The position numbers and the translations under genes are program-made. Under the pieces are notes generated by a model. The model ran no database searches and was not told the origin of the DNA. It saw nothing but the letters and a program-made list of their open reading frames with translations. This document shows positions 56,165-64,000 of a DNA stretch of 64,000 bases, piece by piece. Each line of letters begins with the position of its first letter. Within the stretch, counting starts at the first letter, position 1. The stretch comes from Methylomonas montana (GTDB lineage Bacteria > Pseudomonadota > Gammaproteobacteria > Methylococcales > Methylomonadaceae). The stretch is from the NCBI RefSeq assembly GCF_030490285.1, contig NZ_CP129884.1, forward strand, positions 2,170,001 to 2,234,000, written 5' to 3'.

Positions 56165-56245
56165 CCCAATTTGCCACAGCCGCCGTGAGGCGGGGTCGGA
56201 AAGTCTACGGGTCTGACGGGAAATCAGATGGCCGGGCCGCCTCCT
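56165..56245 (+). ncRNA. GEMM (cyclic-dinucleotide) riboswitch candidate
   Basis: The core CCACAGCCGCC-GTGA-GGCGGGG contains a stem capped by a GNRA loop, followed by GTCGGAAAGTCTACGGGTCT and, after a short spacer, GCCGGGCCGCC. Order and spacing fit the GEMM-I class (GNRA-capped P2, a GxCGxAAAGxC core, then a GCCGGG receptor strand), which binds cyclic-di-GMP or, in a variant, cyclic-GMP-AMP. It lies about 90 bases before a PEP-CTERM protein gene on the same strand. Confidence 0.62.
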
Positions 56246-56273
56246 TGGGTGATGGAGAGCCAATGCGCCAGGT

Positions 56274-56301
56274 GCAATACCGGGTGTACAGGTTGTATTG
56301 C
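56274..56301 (+). promoter_or_regulatory. Possible expression platform of the riboswitch
   Basis: GCAATAC (56274-56280) and GTATTGC (56295-56301) form a 7-bp stem between the riboswitch core and the ribosome-binding site AAGGAG of the next gene. No T-run follows, so translational or antitermination control is as likely as termination. Confidence 0.45.
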
Positions 56302-56333
56302 CCAAACTTTAAATCAATTATCAAGGAGTAACT

Positions 56334-57101
56334 ATGAATCTGAAAACCAAATTGGCCGTAGCAGCACTGTTGGCCGCAAGCGCTTCCCTGGCTCAAGCGT
56401 CTACTTTTACCTACAGTGTTGTCGGTAAATTTAACGAGCCAATGATTCCAGGCACAGCTGGCGACACTGAATTTCATGGTACGTTCAATTGGAACGGTAC
56501 CACCGTTTCAAACTTCACAGGTACCATGAACGAATCCATGCAAGGCGCTTGGGTAGCTGGTCAAGGTAATTATGTAAACGGTCAAAGCCTGCAAGATATC
56601 GAAAATAATGGCACGTATATGTTGGCATTGGATAAACAGTTGCAGCAAACCAATAATGGTTCGCTGGTGACTGCCAGTATCTTTAAAGAAAATACAACTG
56701 ATGTTTATACCGGCGGCGGCTATAACTATGCCACCTCCATGAATGGTATGAAGTTTTTGCCAGCCAATGAGAATGCCTACTTCACATTGGCATTCACCCA
56801 CGACGGCTCGGGCAACATCACCAGCCTCGGTCTGCAAACACTTGCAACTAACGCTACCCTTGTAAATGCGATGATCTACGGCGATTGTACTGTCGGGAGT
56901 TTAATGGGTTCCGGAAACGACATGTGTATGGCAGGCGAACCCACCGGTAGCTCAATGATGTTGGGAACGGCTAAATCAATTGAGATTATACAAGGCGCCC
57001 CCGTATCTGAAGTACCTGTACCGGCGGCTGCCTGGTTGTTCGGTAGCGCCTTGCTGGGCCTATTCGGTGTTAACCGGCGTAAAAACGTTTTGCCTGCCTA
57101 A
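56334..57101 (+). CDS. PEP-CTERM-type exported protein
   Basis: A 255-residue secreted protein. It has a signal peptide (MNLKTKLAVAALLAASASLAQA) and a C-terminal sorting signal VPVPAAAWLFGSALLGLFG followed by NRRK, the signal recognised by exosortase for surface anchoring. The middle is Thr/Asn/Gly-rich, with no enzyme motif. AAGGAG precedes the ATG. The upstream riboswitch candidate suggests cyclic-dinucleotide control of its expression, as expected for a matrix or surface protein. Confidence 0.85.
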   Translation: MNLKTKLAVAALLAASASLAQASTFTYSVVGKFNEPMIPGTAGDTEFHGTFNWNGTTVSNFTGTMNESMQGAWVAGQGNYVNGQSLQDIENNGTYMLALDKQLQQTNNGSLVTASIFKENTTDVYTGGGYNYATSMNGMKFLPANENAYFTLAFTHDGSGNITSLGLQTLATNATLVNAMIYGDCTVGSLMGSGNDMCMAGEPTGSSMMLGTAKSIEIIQGAPVSEVPVPAAAWLFGSALLGLFGVNRRKNVLPA

Positions 57102-57302
57102 TAGGGCAATTTGACTAGGCATTGACGCCAAGATCTATTGGGCGAAAGCCCCAGGATCTGCAAGGCTGATCGGTTCGCTAAGTCCGGATGAGCTTTTATG
57201 AAGCCAGTCTGCGCTAAATCAGGATGAACCGGCAGATCGATTTTGGTTGTCAGTGCTTTCAGGATAAGGCGCTAGATGCGCTAGCACAGGTAGGTGATAA
57301 GT

Positions 57303-57337
57303 CCCGAGCGCCGTTCCTCGGTACTCGGGGATTTTTT
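57303..57337 (+). terminator. Intrinsic terminator
   Basis: CCCGAG (57303-57308) pairs with CTCGGG (57324-57329), with an inner CCG/CGG, followed by a run of six T. It lies 200 bases past the PEP-CTERM stop. The intervening bases contain a GCGCTAG-AT-GCGCTAG repeat and no gene. Confidence 0.8.
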
Positions 57338-57429
57338 ACAGGTTCGCAGAATTGATATTGGGCGAACACATGCCATCCATGACACTGGAAGCCCGCATGA
57401 CGGCGGGTTTTAAATCTGACAATGTGGAA

Positions 57430-57780
57430 CCAGGCATTGGGGATATTCCTAAGATGAATTGGTGCAAGCGACCTGTTCAGTTATTACGAATGAGTAAGCC
57501 CTTATGGAAAGGATATGGGTTCGGCCCCCAGCCGCATGCGGTGTGCATAATGAACTGTACCGGTAAAGAAATATCGCGATACCTGCTCAGACACAAGGTC
57601 AAGTCCAGCATTACAGGCCTGGCGCAAGTCAGCGGTTGCCGGGGCGAAACCGATACGATATAGAAAATGGAGCGACGCGTTGCCTATGACTTGCGCTATA
57701 TCCAGAACTGGCGTTTGTTGCTGAACCTGAAGGTGATCTTTCTGACGATCTTCAGGTATTTCGTGATCACATCGCATATT
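57430..57780 (+). pseudogene. Remnant of an exopolysaccharide sugar phosphotransferase
   Basis: The plus strand reads GPQPHAVCIMN, YLLRHKVKSSITGLAQVSG and CRGETDTI, then a TAG (57659-57661), then KMERRVAYDLRYIQNW and LNLKVIFLTIF. This is the C-terminal third of a polyprenyl-phosphate sugar transferase (WcaJ/EpsE type). The TAG replaces the usual Glu codon; the N-terminal membrane part is lost. Confidence 0.75.
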
Positions 57781-57882
57781 GAGCCACATGACCACTGGGA
57801 TAGCGCTTTTATCATCGAATTCGCAGCTTTAACACAAAGCTGCGTGGTTAAGCCTAATAAATTGAGGTCTTGGACAAACAAC

Positions 57883-58713
57883 ATGAAAACGCAAAATCAA
57901 AAAAAACACCTTGCCGGTATTTTTATCATGGCTGCACTGAGTTGCATTTCATCGCAAGCTTACGCGATGGAGGAAGTGGCTTTGGGAATGTTTGCTGGCG
58001 ATATCATCACATCGGAAGGGCGGAGCGCGGCCAAGAAATCTTGGGCGGATTCCATTGCGAGAAGCGGTGGGTTTGGATGGGTGCACACGGGCTCCAGTTT
58101 AGCAAAACTACAAGTGGGCACTGATGCCGATATAGCAAATGGCGTGACTTATGATGTGGGATTTAAAATGACTGCGACTGGGATACCCGGAATATCAAGC
58201 ATGGACAATCCAGGGTTTTCCATTTGGACCAGCGGCGCGAGCGATTTTGAGGTAACTAATGTCAGCAAAATCGGCTGGCATCTATATAACCAAGTTGCTG
58301 GGCCGGGCTTGGAGACATCTTGGAACTATGCGCTCACCCAGCTGGGTGTCACAGATTTTATCGGCTATATAAATTCTGGCGCCACATTTACTAATGACGA
58401 TGGCAATTTTGTGGGTGCGGGTGGTGTTAATAACTCAACCCCCTGGGTTACCAATTCGGCGGCTTCAAGCTGGGTCTCTACAAATACGGACGGTTTGGAT
58501 TATGCATTGTTGACGGTGATGGGCTTGAAGTCCGGTTACTATCTTATTGCTGCGGGCGGTAGTTGTTTTGATCAAACATGCACTAATGGTGGTAGTTTTA
58601 AATGGGATATAACAGGCTCAGCTTCCCCGGTGCCTGTGCCCGGCGCAGTTTGGCTCTTCGGGAGTGCCATAGTTGGCCTGATTGGTGTCAGCCAACGCAA
58701 ACGCTTGGAATGA
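57883..58713 (+). CDS. Second PEP-CTERM-type exported protein
   Basis: A 276-residue protein. A signal peptide (about 8-29, GIFIMAALSCISSQAYA) precedes a Gly/Ser/Asn-rich body, and the tail carries VPVPGAVWLFGSAIVGLIG plus SQRKRLE. The frame is open upstream through the sugar-transferase remnant, but ATG 57883 is chosen for the signal peptide. The ribosome-binding site is weak. It resembles surface proteins of methanotrophs; function unknown. Confidence 0.8.
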   Translation: MKTQNQKKHLAGIFIMAALSCISSQAYAMEEVALGMFAGDIITSEGRSAAKKSWADSIARSGGFGWVHTGSSLAKLQVGTDADIANGVTYDVGFKMTATGIPGISSMDNPGFSIWTSGASDFEVTNVSKIGWHLYNQVAGPGLETSWNYALTQLGVTDFIGYINSGATFTNDDGNFVGAGGVNNSTPWVTNSAASSWVSTNTDGLDYALLTVMGLKSGYYLIAAGGSCFDQTCTNGGSFKWDITGSASPVPVPGAVWLFGSAIVGLIGVSQRKRLE

Positions 58714-58928
58714 TCCATATGGCGCCAGTATATTAAGCAACTACCAACGAGGATTGAGATCGGCCTTTTCGCAACGGATCTGAGGCTTTGCTTTTTAGCA
58801 TCTAAGAGTCACGATCGGGGAGTCGCTATTTTTGCGAAAGCTTGTTTTGGGCATCCCAGCCCAATCAAGCGGCAAAAATTACGCGACCGCTTATGCCTCC
58901 GGCGGCCCCGATTTGTCCGCGTCACCTC

Positions 58929-59099
58929 GTTCCGACCCAACAAGGGGTCGGAACATCGGCTCTCGCATGACTTAACGCCATTTCGCGATGCCTTGCAGGT
59001 TTTCTCCGCTTCGCTGCGAAAACCTGCCCGGCGCTACGGCTATCGGGGACTAAAAATCTTCACTTCGCTCGCGCTCCGTTTCCAAGATTTTCAGCGAAG
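58929..59099. repeat. Cluster of perfect inverted repeats
   Basis: Three hairpins in tandem: GTTCCGACCC/GGGTCGGAAC (58929-58954), GCAGGTTTTC/GAAAACCTGC (58995-59027), and AAAATCTT/AAGATTTT (59053-59091) interlocked with CTTCGCT/AGCGAAG (59063-59099). No gene lies in 58714-59171. This could be a REP-like or MITE-like element. Confidence 0.55.
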
Positions 59100-59171
59100 G
59101 TGTTATGACGCAATAGCAGAGAATTCTTTTTTCAGCATCGACTAATTTCATCAAGACCTATTGTTAATACC

Positions 59172-59657
59172 GGTGCGCGCGCTAGGGGCGATTCTGGCGG
59201 CGCTCAGCGAAAACAGCGGGTGCTATTGCGTTGGGCGATGATCCTGATGAACTGGCCCACGATATACGAGGTCGTTTCCCGCAAGCCGAATTGATAAGCA
59301 GCGACGCCGAGTTTGAACAGTGGGGTTGCACAGTTGATCGATTTTGTCGAAGCGCCGGCGCCGGGATTGGCATTGTCGCTGGATATTCGCTGTACGGTTT
59401 TTCAGCACCGAGTATGACAGGCGCTAAGGCAAATACCGGTCGGAGAACCCATCAGCCATACCGAACTTGCTCAGCGCACAGGCTCGCCGAAAGCCTTGCG
59501 GGCCGTGGCTTGCGCGGCGAATCCTTTGGCGGTGGTGATTCCTTGCCATAGGGTAGTGCGATCGGACGGCAATCTCTCGGGTTATCGGTGGGGCATCAAA
59601 CGCAAAGCTGAACTACTGCGCCGGGAAAGCAAGCATGAGCAACCGGGAGTAAGTTAA
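59172..59657 (+). pseudogene. Decayed ada C-terminal methyltransferase domain
   Basis: Pieces in shifting frames match the O6-methylguanine-DNA methyltransferase part of Ada: GDDPDELAHDIRGRFPQAEL, then EAPAPGLALSLDIRCTVFQH, and finally NPLAVVIPCHRVVRSDG with YRWGIKRKAELLRRES. The active-site PCHRV is still readable, but at least two frameshifts separate the parts and the N-terminal half is missing. Confidence 0.8.
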
Positions 59658-59721
59658 GCGTTGTTCATAATCTGGCTGGCAACGGCATGTCAGTCTGGAA
59701 CTCCAGGATTAAGCCAAGTTC

Positions 59722-60894
59722 TCAATCGCCGGCCACGGTGTCGACCAGTAAAATCCGTTCGCTATCCAGGCGCAGCGACAGGGTTTTGCAGAGCAGACTG
59801 GTTTCAAAGTCGCGGTAGCGTTCGGAAGTGACGATACGTTCGCGATCGCCGCAATTTTCCAGCGCCAGTAGTTGAAAGAAATACGGCCGCCACGACCAAT
59901 TGAAACCGATTTTGCGCGGATCGGTAAACCATTGGTTTTCCTTGAAATTAAAATCCGGTGAAATCTGGTCGCCGTGGTTGTTGCACAGATAAAAACGAAT
60001 CACGCCGCTTTCGGTGAAATTCCAACTGACCAGTTCGTTGAGGTTGAAGTCGTCCTGTAAGGTTTCCGCCAGTTTGTAAATCAGGGTTTTGGTGGTGTTG
60101 ATCGCGCTGACTTTCTTTTGCACCTTGGCCAAGGTGTTTTTCAAAAATTTACTGCGCAGCGAGGCGATGTGCTGCTCGTACAGATCGGCCGGTTGGAAGT
60201 CGGCTTCGGCCTGGGCAAACAAAAAACCCTGCATGAATTGCGCGCCGCAATTGAGCCCGAATAAAAAGGCTTCGTCGGATTCCACGCCTTCGCAAATGAT
60301 CCGGCAACCGGTGCGTTTACCCAAGCGCGAAATCATATGAATGATGTCACCGGCGATACCGCCTTTGGTCGCCAATTTGAACAAGCGCATATCGATTTTG
60401 ATGATGTCGGGCTGAATGGCGATCACGCGTTCCAGTTGCGACGAACCGGCGCCGAAATCGCCGATGGCCACGCTCAAACCGTGTTTGCGATAGCGCTGTA
60501 CGATCTGCTTCAATTTATGCGGATCGACGTGGGCATTGGAAATTTCGACGATGATACGGCGCCGATCGATATTGAATTCGTCTAGCATGCGCAATGTCGG
60601 CAACGCGTTCAGTTGGCGCAGATTATCGATCCAGGCAGCGGAAATGTTCAATGCCAGATAGCTGCGGGTATCGGCCAATTGCGAAAACTTTTCCAGCGCC
60701 TGCCAACGTACCTGCCTATCCAGTTCGGTGCGTTGCTTGGCATCCAGTTCGGCGGAAGAGAAGAGGGCGCCGGCGGAAACCACTTTGCCTTTGCTGTCGT
60801 ATTGGCGGGCCAGGGCTTCGTAGCCGACGATCTTGCCGCTGGCTACCGAGATAATGGGTTGAAAATACGGAAATAACGGGGTTTTGGCTTGCAT
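59722..60894 (-). CDS. Degenerate EAL-domain protein with an extra C-terminal domain
   Basis: A 390-residue protein. The EAL domain (about 5-240) keeps GYEALAR and KIDMRLF, but the second catalytic Glu region reads VEISNAH instead of ITE, and DDFG is GDFGAG, so metal binding and hydrolysis are probably lost. Residues about 250-390 form an unrecognised α/β domain with NEL-like and YFFQLLALENCGDRER segments. It may bind cyclic-di-GMP or work by protein contact. ATG 60894 follows AAGG; a TTG six codons upstream is possible. Confidence 0.82.
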   Translation of the reverse strand: MQAKTPLFPYFQPIISVASGKIVGYEALARQYDSKGKVVSAGALFSSAELDAKQRTELDRQVRWQALEKFSQLADTRSYLALNISAAWIDNLRQLNALPTLRMLDEFNIDRRRIIVEISNAHVDPHKLKQIVQRYRKHGLSVAIGDFGAGSSQLERVIAIQPDIIKIDMRLFKLATKGGIAGDIIHMISRLGKRTGCRIICEGVESDEAFLFGLNCGAQFMQGFLFAQAEADFQPADLYEQHIASLRSKFLKNTLAKVQKKVSAINTTKTLIYKLAETLQDDFNLNELVSWNFTESGVIRFYLCNNHGDQISPDFNFKENQWFTDPRKIGFNWSWRPYFFQLLALENCGDRERIVTSERYRDFETSLLCKTLSLRLDSERILLVDTVAGD

Positions 60895-60913
60895 CGTGCC
60901 TTGGTCTATCAAG

Positions 60914-63592
60914 TTAATTGGATTTCGGTAACAACCCCCGCAGTTCCGGGATACAGGAACCGCAACCGCTACCGGCGCTTAAACAGGCGCTGATTTCGGC
61001 GACGCTTTGAAGTTGCTGGGATTGAACCGCTTGCTTAATGGTCTTTTCGCCGACATTGAAACACGAACAGACGATTCGGCCAATATCGGCTTCGCCTTTC
61101 GGCGGCAAGCCGCTCAACAGGCTGAGGCGCTCGGATCGGTTGAGTTCGTCTTTAGCGAATAAACTGCCCAGCCAGCCAGGCTCGGGCAATTCCCAGTCCG
61201 GGCCGACAAACAGGCAAGCTTGCAATTGCCGATCCGGCAAATATGCAGTGCGGAAGTAGCCCGCTTGGCTGTCGCTGTATTCCAGCCAATACCTGTCGTC
61301 CTGGCGATGCGCGGCATCGGCTAGCAATGTCCGGCTCCACGCTCGCCAATCCTGGCCGGCCTCGGTAGCGGCCAGTTCGTAACGAAAATACCGGTCGCCG
61401 CGAATTTTGACTTGGTACTCACAGCCATCGATTTGCAGTTGCTGGCGAGACAATATCGTGGCATACCAGCTTGCCGGCCAAGCCTGGACAGTAACTGGGG
61501 TTTGTTTGCTTTCCGGCTGCCCGGAATCAGAATCGACCACCGGATTGACCAGCGCGCCCATCCGGCCGCGACTGCTGAGTTGGCCAGTCCAATGCATCGG
61601 TACGAACAGACTGCCGGGTTGTTGCGCATCGCTTATCTCGACCCTCGCCAGCATGCCACCCCAACGGCTTTGTAATTGCGCCAGGCTGCGCGCACTCAAA
61701 CCAAGACGTTCGGCATCGGCCGGATGAATCTCCACGAACGGTTCGGGCCGATGCGAGTTCAGCTTGGCGGCCAGGCCGGTGCGGGTCATCGTGTGCCATT
61801 GGTCGCGCAAGCGGCCGGTATTCAAGGTAAACGGATAGTCGTTGTCCGGCGTATTGACGGGTGGACGCGGCGTGATCGGAATGAAACGGGCTTTGCGATT
61901 GGCCGTGAAATATTGGCCGTCGGCAAATAGCCGGGCGGTTCCCTGGGGCTGGGCGCGGGTGACTGGCCACTGAACCGGTTGCAACGCATTGAAAGTCCTT
62001 TGATCGATGTCGGCGAATGCACTCAGATTGAAATCGCGCAGCTGATGCTCGGCATCGTTTTCAAACGCCGACAGGGCCGCATGCTCGCGAAAAATATCGG
62101 CGCTGGATTGGTAGTTAAAGGCATCCCTGAAACCCATGCGTTGCGCCACCTGGCTGACGATCCACCAATCGTGTTGGGCCTCGCCGGATGCCGGAAACAA
62201 AGGCCTTTGCCGGGAGATGCGCCGCTCCAGATTGGTGACGGTGCCGTCTTTTTCGCTCCAGCCAGTGGCCGGCAGCAGCACATGCGCCAGTTCGGCGGTG
62301 TCGGTATTGGCGATGCAATCGGAGACTACTACCAGTTCGCATTGTTGCAAGGCGCGTTTGATCTTGTCCGCATCCGGCATCGACACCACCGGATTGGTAG
62401 CCATGATCCACACCGCCTTGATCTGGCCGGCGGCGATCGCGTCGAACATCGCCACGGCTTTCAAGCCTTGTTTGTCGGCGACACTGGCGCTGCCCCAGAA
62501 ACGGCCGACTCTATCGACATGTTCCGGGTTTTCCAGATCCATGTGTGCGGCCAGTGTATTCGCCAAGCCGCCCACTTCGCGGCCGCCCATCGCGTTGGGT
62601 TGGCCTGTGAAGGAAAACGGCCCCATGCCCGGCTTGCCGATACGGCCAGTGGCCAGATGGCAGTTGATGATGGCGTTGCATTTATCCGAGCCGGAGCTGG
62701 ATTGATTGATGCCTTGCGAATAGACCGTGACGGTTTTTTCGGTGTTGGCAAACCAGTCGAACAACGTACCGACCGCCTCGTTACTTAAACCGCAGTCGGC
62801 CGCGACTTGTTCGATGCTGCCGGCGCTGCGTTGCGCCTCGGCCAACGCGGCTTCGAAACCTTCGGTATGACTATCGATATAAGCCTGATCGAGCCGGCCG
62901 CTTTGTTGCAGATGCGCCAGGATGCCGTTGAACAACAGCGCGTCCATACCGGGTTTGACGGCCAGATGCAGATCGGCGATGTCGCAACTGGCCGTGGCGC
63001 GCGGATCGATCACCACAATCTTCAGATTCGGATTGTTTTCCTTGGCCCGGCGTATCCGTTGAAAACTGATTGGGTGGCACCAGGCGGCATTGGAGCCGAC
63101 CAGCAATATCAACTCGGCCAGCTCCAGATCTTCATAATTGCAAGGTACAGCATCGGCGCCGAAAGCGCGCTTGTAACCGACTACCGCCGATGACATGCAC
63201 AGCCTGGAATTGGTATCGATATTGGCCGTGCCGATAAAGCCTTTCATCAATTTATTGGCAACGTAATAGTCCTCGGTCAGCAACTGCCCTGACACATAAA
63301 ACGCCACGGCTGCGGGGCCGTGACGCTCGATAATGGCATTAAAACGTTCTGCAACATGGTTCAAGGCGTCGTCCCAGTCGACGCGTTGTCCATGGATGCT
63401 GGGATAGAGCAGGCGGTTTTCCAGCGACACCGTGTCGCCCAGCGTCGCGCCTTTCGAGCAGAGTTTACCGAAATTGGACGGATGCTCGCTGTCGCCCTTG
63501 ATGGTCACCCGGTGTCCGGCAATGTCTTCCACCGTCGCTTCGATGCCGCAACCGACGCCGCAATAGGGGCAAGTGGTTTTAATGGTGTTCAT
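60914..63592 (-). CDS. nasA: Assimilatory nitrate reductase catalytic subunit
   Basis: An 892-residue molybdenum enzyme reducing nitrate to nitrite for assimilation. The N-terminal 4Fe-4S cluster has Cys8, Cys11, Cys15 and Cys45. The molybdopterin core follows (SSAVVGYKRAFGADAVP, YSQGINQSSSGSDKCNA, FTGQPNAMGGREVGG). A C-terminal BFD-like 2Fe-2S domain (about 840-885; IVCSCFNVG and GSGCGSC) is characteristic of NasA that receives electrons from a NAD(P)H subunit. The next minus-strand gene upstream is that likely partner. Confidence 0.94.
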   Translation of the reverse strand: MNTIKTTCPYCGVGCGIEATVEDIAGHRVTIKGDSEHPSNFGKLCSKGATLGDTVSLENRLLYPSIHGQRVDWDDALNHVAERFNAIIERHGPAAVAFYVSGQLLTEDYYVANKLMKGFIGTANIDTNSRLCMSSAVVGYKRAFGADAVPCNYEDLELAELILLVGSNAAWCHPISFQRIRRAKENNPNLKIVVIDPRATASCDIADLHLAVKPGMDALLFNGILAHLQQSGRLDQAYIDSHTEGFEAALAEAQRSAGSIEQVAADCGLSNEAVGTLFDWFANTEKTVTVYSQGINQSSSGSDKCNAIINCHLATGRIGKPGMGPFSFTGQPNAMGGREVGGLANTLAAHMDLENPEHVDRVGRFWGSASVADKQGLKAVAMFDAIAAGQIKAVWIMATNPVVSMPDADKIKRALQQCELVVVSDCIANTDTAELAHVLLPATGWSEKDGTVTNLERRISRQRPLFPASGEAQHDWWIVSQVAQRMGFRDAFNYQSSADIFREHAALSAFENDAEHQLRDFNLSAFADIDQRTFNALQPVQWPVTRAQPQGTARLFADGQYFTANRKARFIPITPRPPVNTPDNDYPFTLNTGRLRDQWHTMTRTGLAAKLNSHRPEPFVEIHPADAERLGLSARSLAQLQSRWGGMLARVEISDAQQPGSLFVPMHWTGQLSSRGRMGALVNPVVDSDSGQPESKQTPVTVQAWPASWYATILSRQQLQIDGCEYQVKIRGDRYFRYELAATEAGQDWRAWSRTLLADAAHRQDDRYWLEYSDSQAGYFRTAYLPDRQLQACLFVGPDWELPEPGWLGSLFAKDELNRSERLSLLSGLPPKGEADIGRIVCSCFNVGEKTIKQAVQSQQLQSVAEISACLSAGSGCGSCIPELRGLLPKSN

Positions 63593-63604
63593 CTGTAAAT
63601 CCGT

Positions 63605-64000
63605 TTATGCCGCGTTAGCCAGCGGCGTTTGGCCAAACATTAGCCGATGGCGGATCGCCGCTATCGAGGTTCTATCCTTGACCAGATTCAAGTACCAGGC
63701 GCTGTCGCTGGTGTCGCCATAGAGTATTACGCCGACGACTATATTGCTGCGTAGCACGATTTTTTTATAGACGCCCAAATCGTGGTCGATCAATTGCAAA
63801 ATATGACATTCGCTATCGCCTTCGAAATCGCCCACCGAAAATAAATCGATGCCGGTGACTTTCAACATGGTCGCCGACGACAAGGTTTTATATTGGCTTG
63901 AAGTGAGTCCGGACAATTGCCGGGCGCAGACCTTCGCCTGCTCGTAGACCGGTGCGACCAAGCCGAACAGCTCGCCGCGATGTTGCACGCATTCGCCGAC
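63605..64000 (-). CDS. 3' end of a NAD(P)/FAD oxidoreductase of the nitrate assimilation operon
   Basis: The frame is open to the window edge, giving about 131 C-terminal residues. VGECVQHRGELFGLVAPVYEQAKVCA, KVTGIDLFSVGDFEGD and VILYGDTSDSAWYLNLVKD (each over short stretches) match the reductase half of NirB-type nitrite reductase or the NasB/NasC electron-donating subunit. The protein ends soon after this, without a sirohaem domain, favouring the nitrate reductase NADH subunit. Its stop is 13 bases before nasA. Confidence 0.82.
   Translation of the reverse strand, partial: VGECVQHRGELFGLVAPVYEQAKVCARQLSGLTSSQYKTLSSATMLKVTGIDLFSVGDFEGDSECHILQLIDHDLGVYKKIVLRSNIVVGVILYGDTSDSAWYLNLVKDRTSIAAIRHRLMFGQTPLANAA

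Noticed and set aside
57667-57882. Long open frame joining the sugar-transferase remnant to the second PEP-CTERM protein as one gene
   Set aside because: The first part is the C-terminus of a sugar transferase and the second begins with its own signal peptide; a fusion would bury that signal.
1-64000. CRISPR arrays, rRNA and toxin-antitoxin pairs
   Set aside because: No regularly spaced repeats, rRNA stretches or typical small paired toxin-antitoxin genes were seen.

Overview
The window looks like chromosomal DNA of a gammaproteobacterial methylotroph, most like a Methylomonas-type methanotroph. This is inference from gene content: a β-ribofuranosylaminobenzene 5'-phosphate synthase (tetrahydromethanopterin biosynthesis), formate-tetrahydrofolate ligase, proton-pumping transhydrogenase, methylthioinosine phosphorylase and two PEP-CTERM-type secreted proteins whose tails carry a VPVPxAxWLFGSA motif. 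No rRNA, tRNA, CRISPR array or intact insertion sequence was recognised.

Layout. 1-7.6 kb: a large GGDEF-EAL protein, an AEC-family permease, a CinA-like protein and the ABC-F ATPase Uup. 7.8-11.3 kb: secreted GH3 β-glucosidase plus FucP-like sugar transporter. 11.3-20.8 kb: a chemosensory cluster, cheB-cheD-cheR on minus and MCP-cheY-STAS-cheA-MCP-cheW on plus. Here cheR has no canonical start codon that covers its conserved N-terminus, and CheA carries a tandem motif like the c-di-GMP-binding MshEN domain. 21-30.5 kb: fhs, rpiA, ilvA, a membrane GH17 protein, and a hybrid histidine kinase overlapping a response-regulator diguanylate cyclase.

30.5-41.4 kb is the most unusual part. A roughly 10.9 kb block is bounded by two same-orientation copies of the last 173 bp of pntB, about 94% identical. 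It holds a near-consensus sigma-54 promoter and a run of unfamiliar genes: a transglutaminase-like protein, three β-rich proteins with similar C-termini that suggest jelly-roll (capsid-like) folds, proteins with repeated DGxLYQ motifs and amphipathic segments, a papain/C39-like peptidase, two HExxH metallopeptidases (one frameshifted), a receiver-like protein lacking its phospho-acceptor Asp, and a sigma-54 enhancer-binding protein with a Cys-rich sensor. I propose a self-regulated, virus-like or domesticated particle/secretion system. No terminase, integrase, polymerase or tail gene was seen.

41.4-54 kb returns to housekeeping genes: pntAB, a diguanylate cyclase, a nucleotidyltransferase-HAD-mptG group, soxYZ divergent from a 64-residue membrane protein across a perfect FNR-type box, the nagZ-hpt-mtiP purine/cell-wall salvage operon, a FliL-like protein, and chrA with a decayed chrB. 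54-59.7 kb is gene-poor and decayed: small secreted or Cys-rich proteins, remnants of an IS630-type transposase, a sugar transferase and ada, two PEP-CTERM proteins, and a GEMM (cyclic-dinucleotide) riboswitch candidate upstream of one of them. 59.7-64 kb: a degenerate EAL protein and the assimilatory nitrate reductase region, cut by the window edge.

Cyclic-di-GMP recurs across the window (three GGDEF proteins, one of them also with EAL; a degenerate EAL; an MshEN-like CheA insertion; a riboswitch), which fits a surface-attachment or motility switch tied to the chemosensory cluster.
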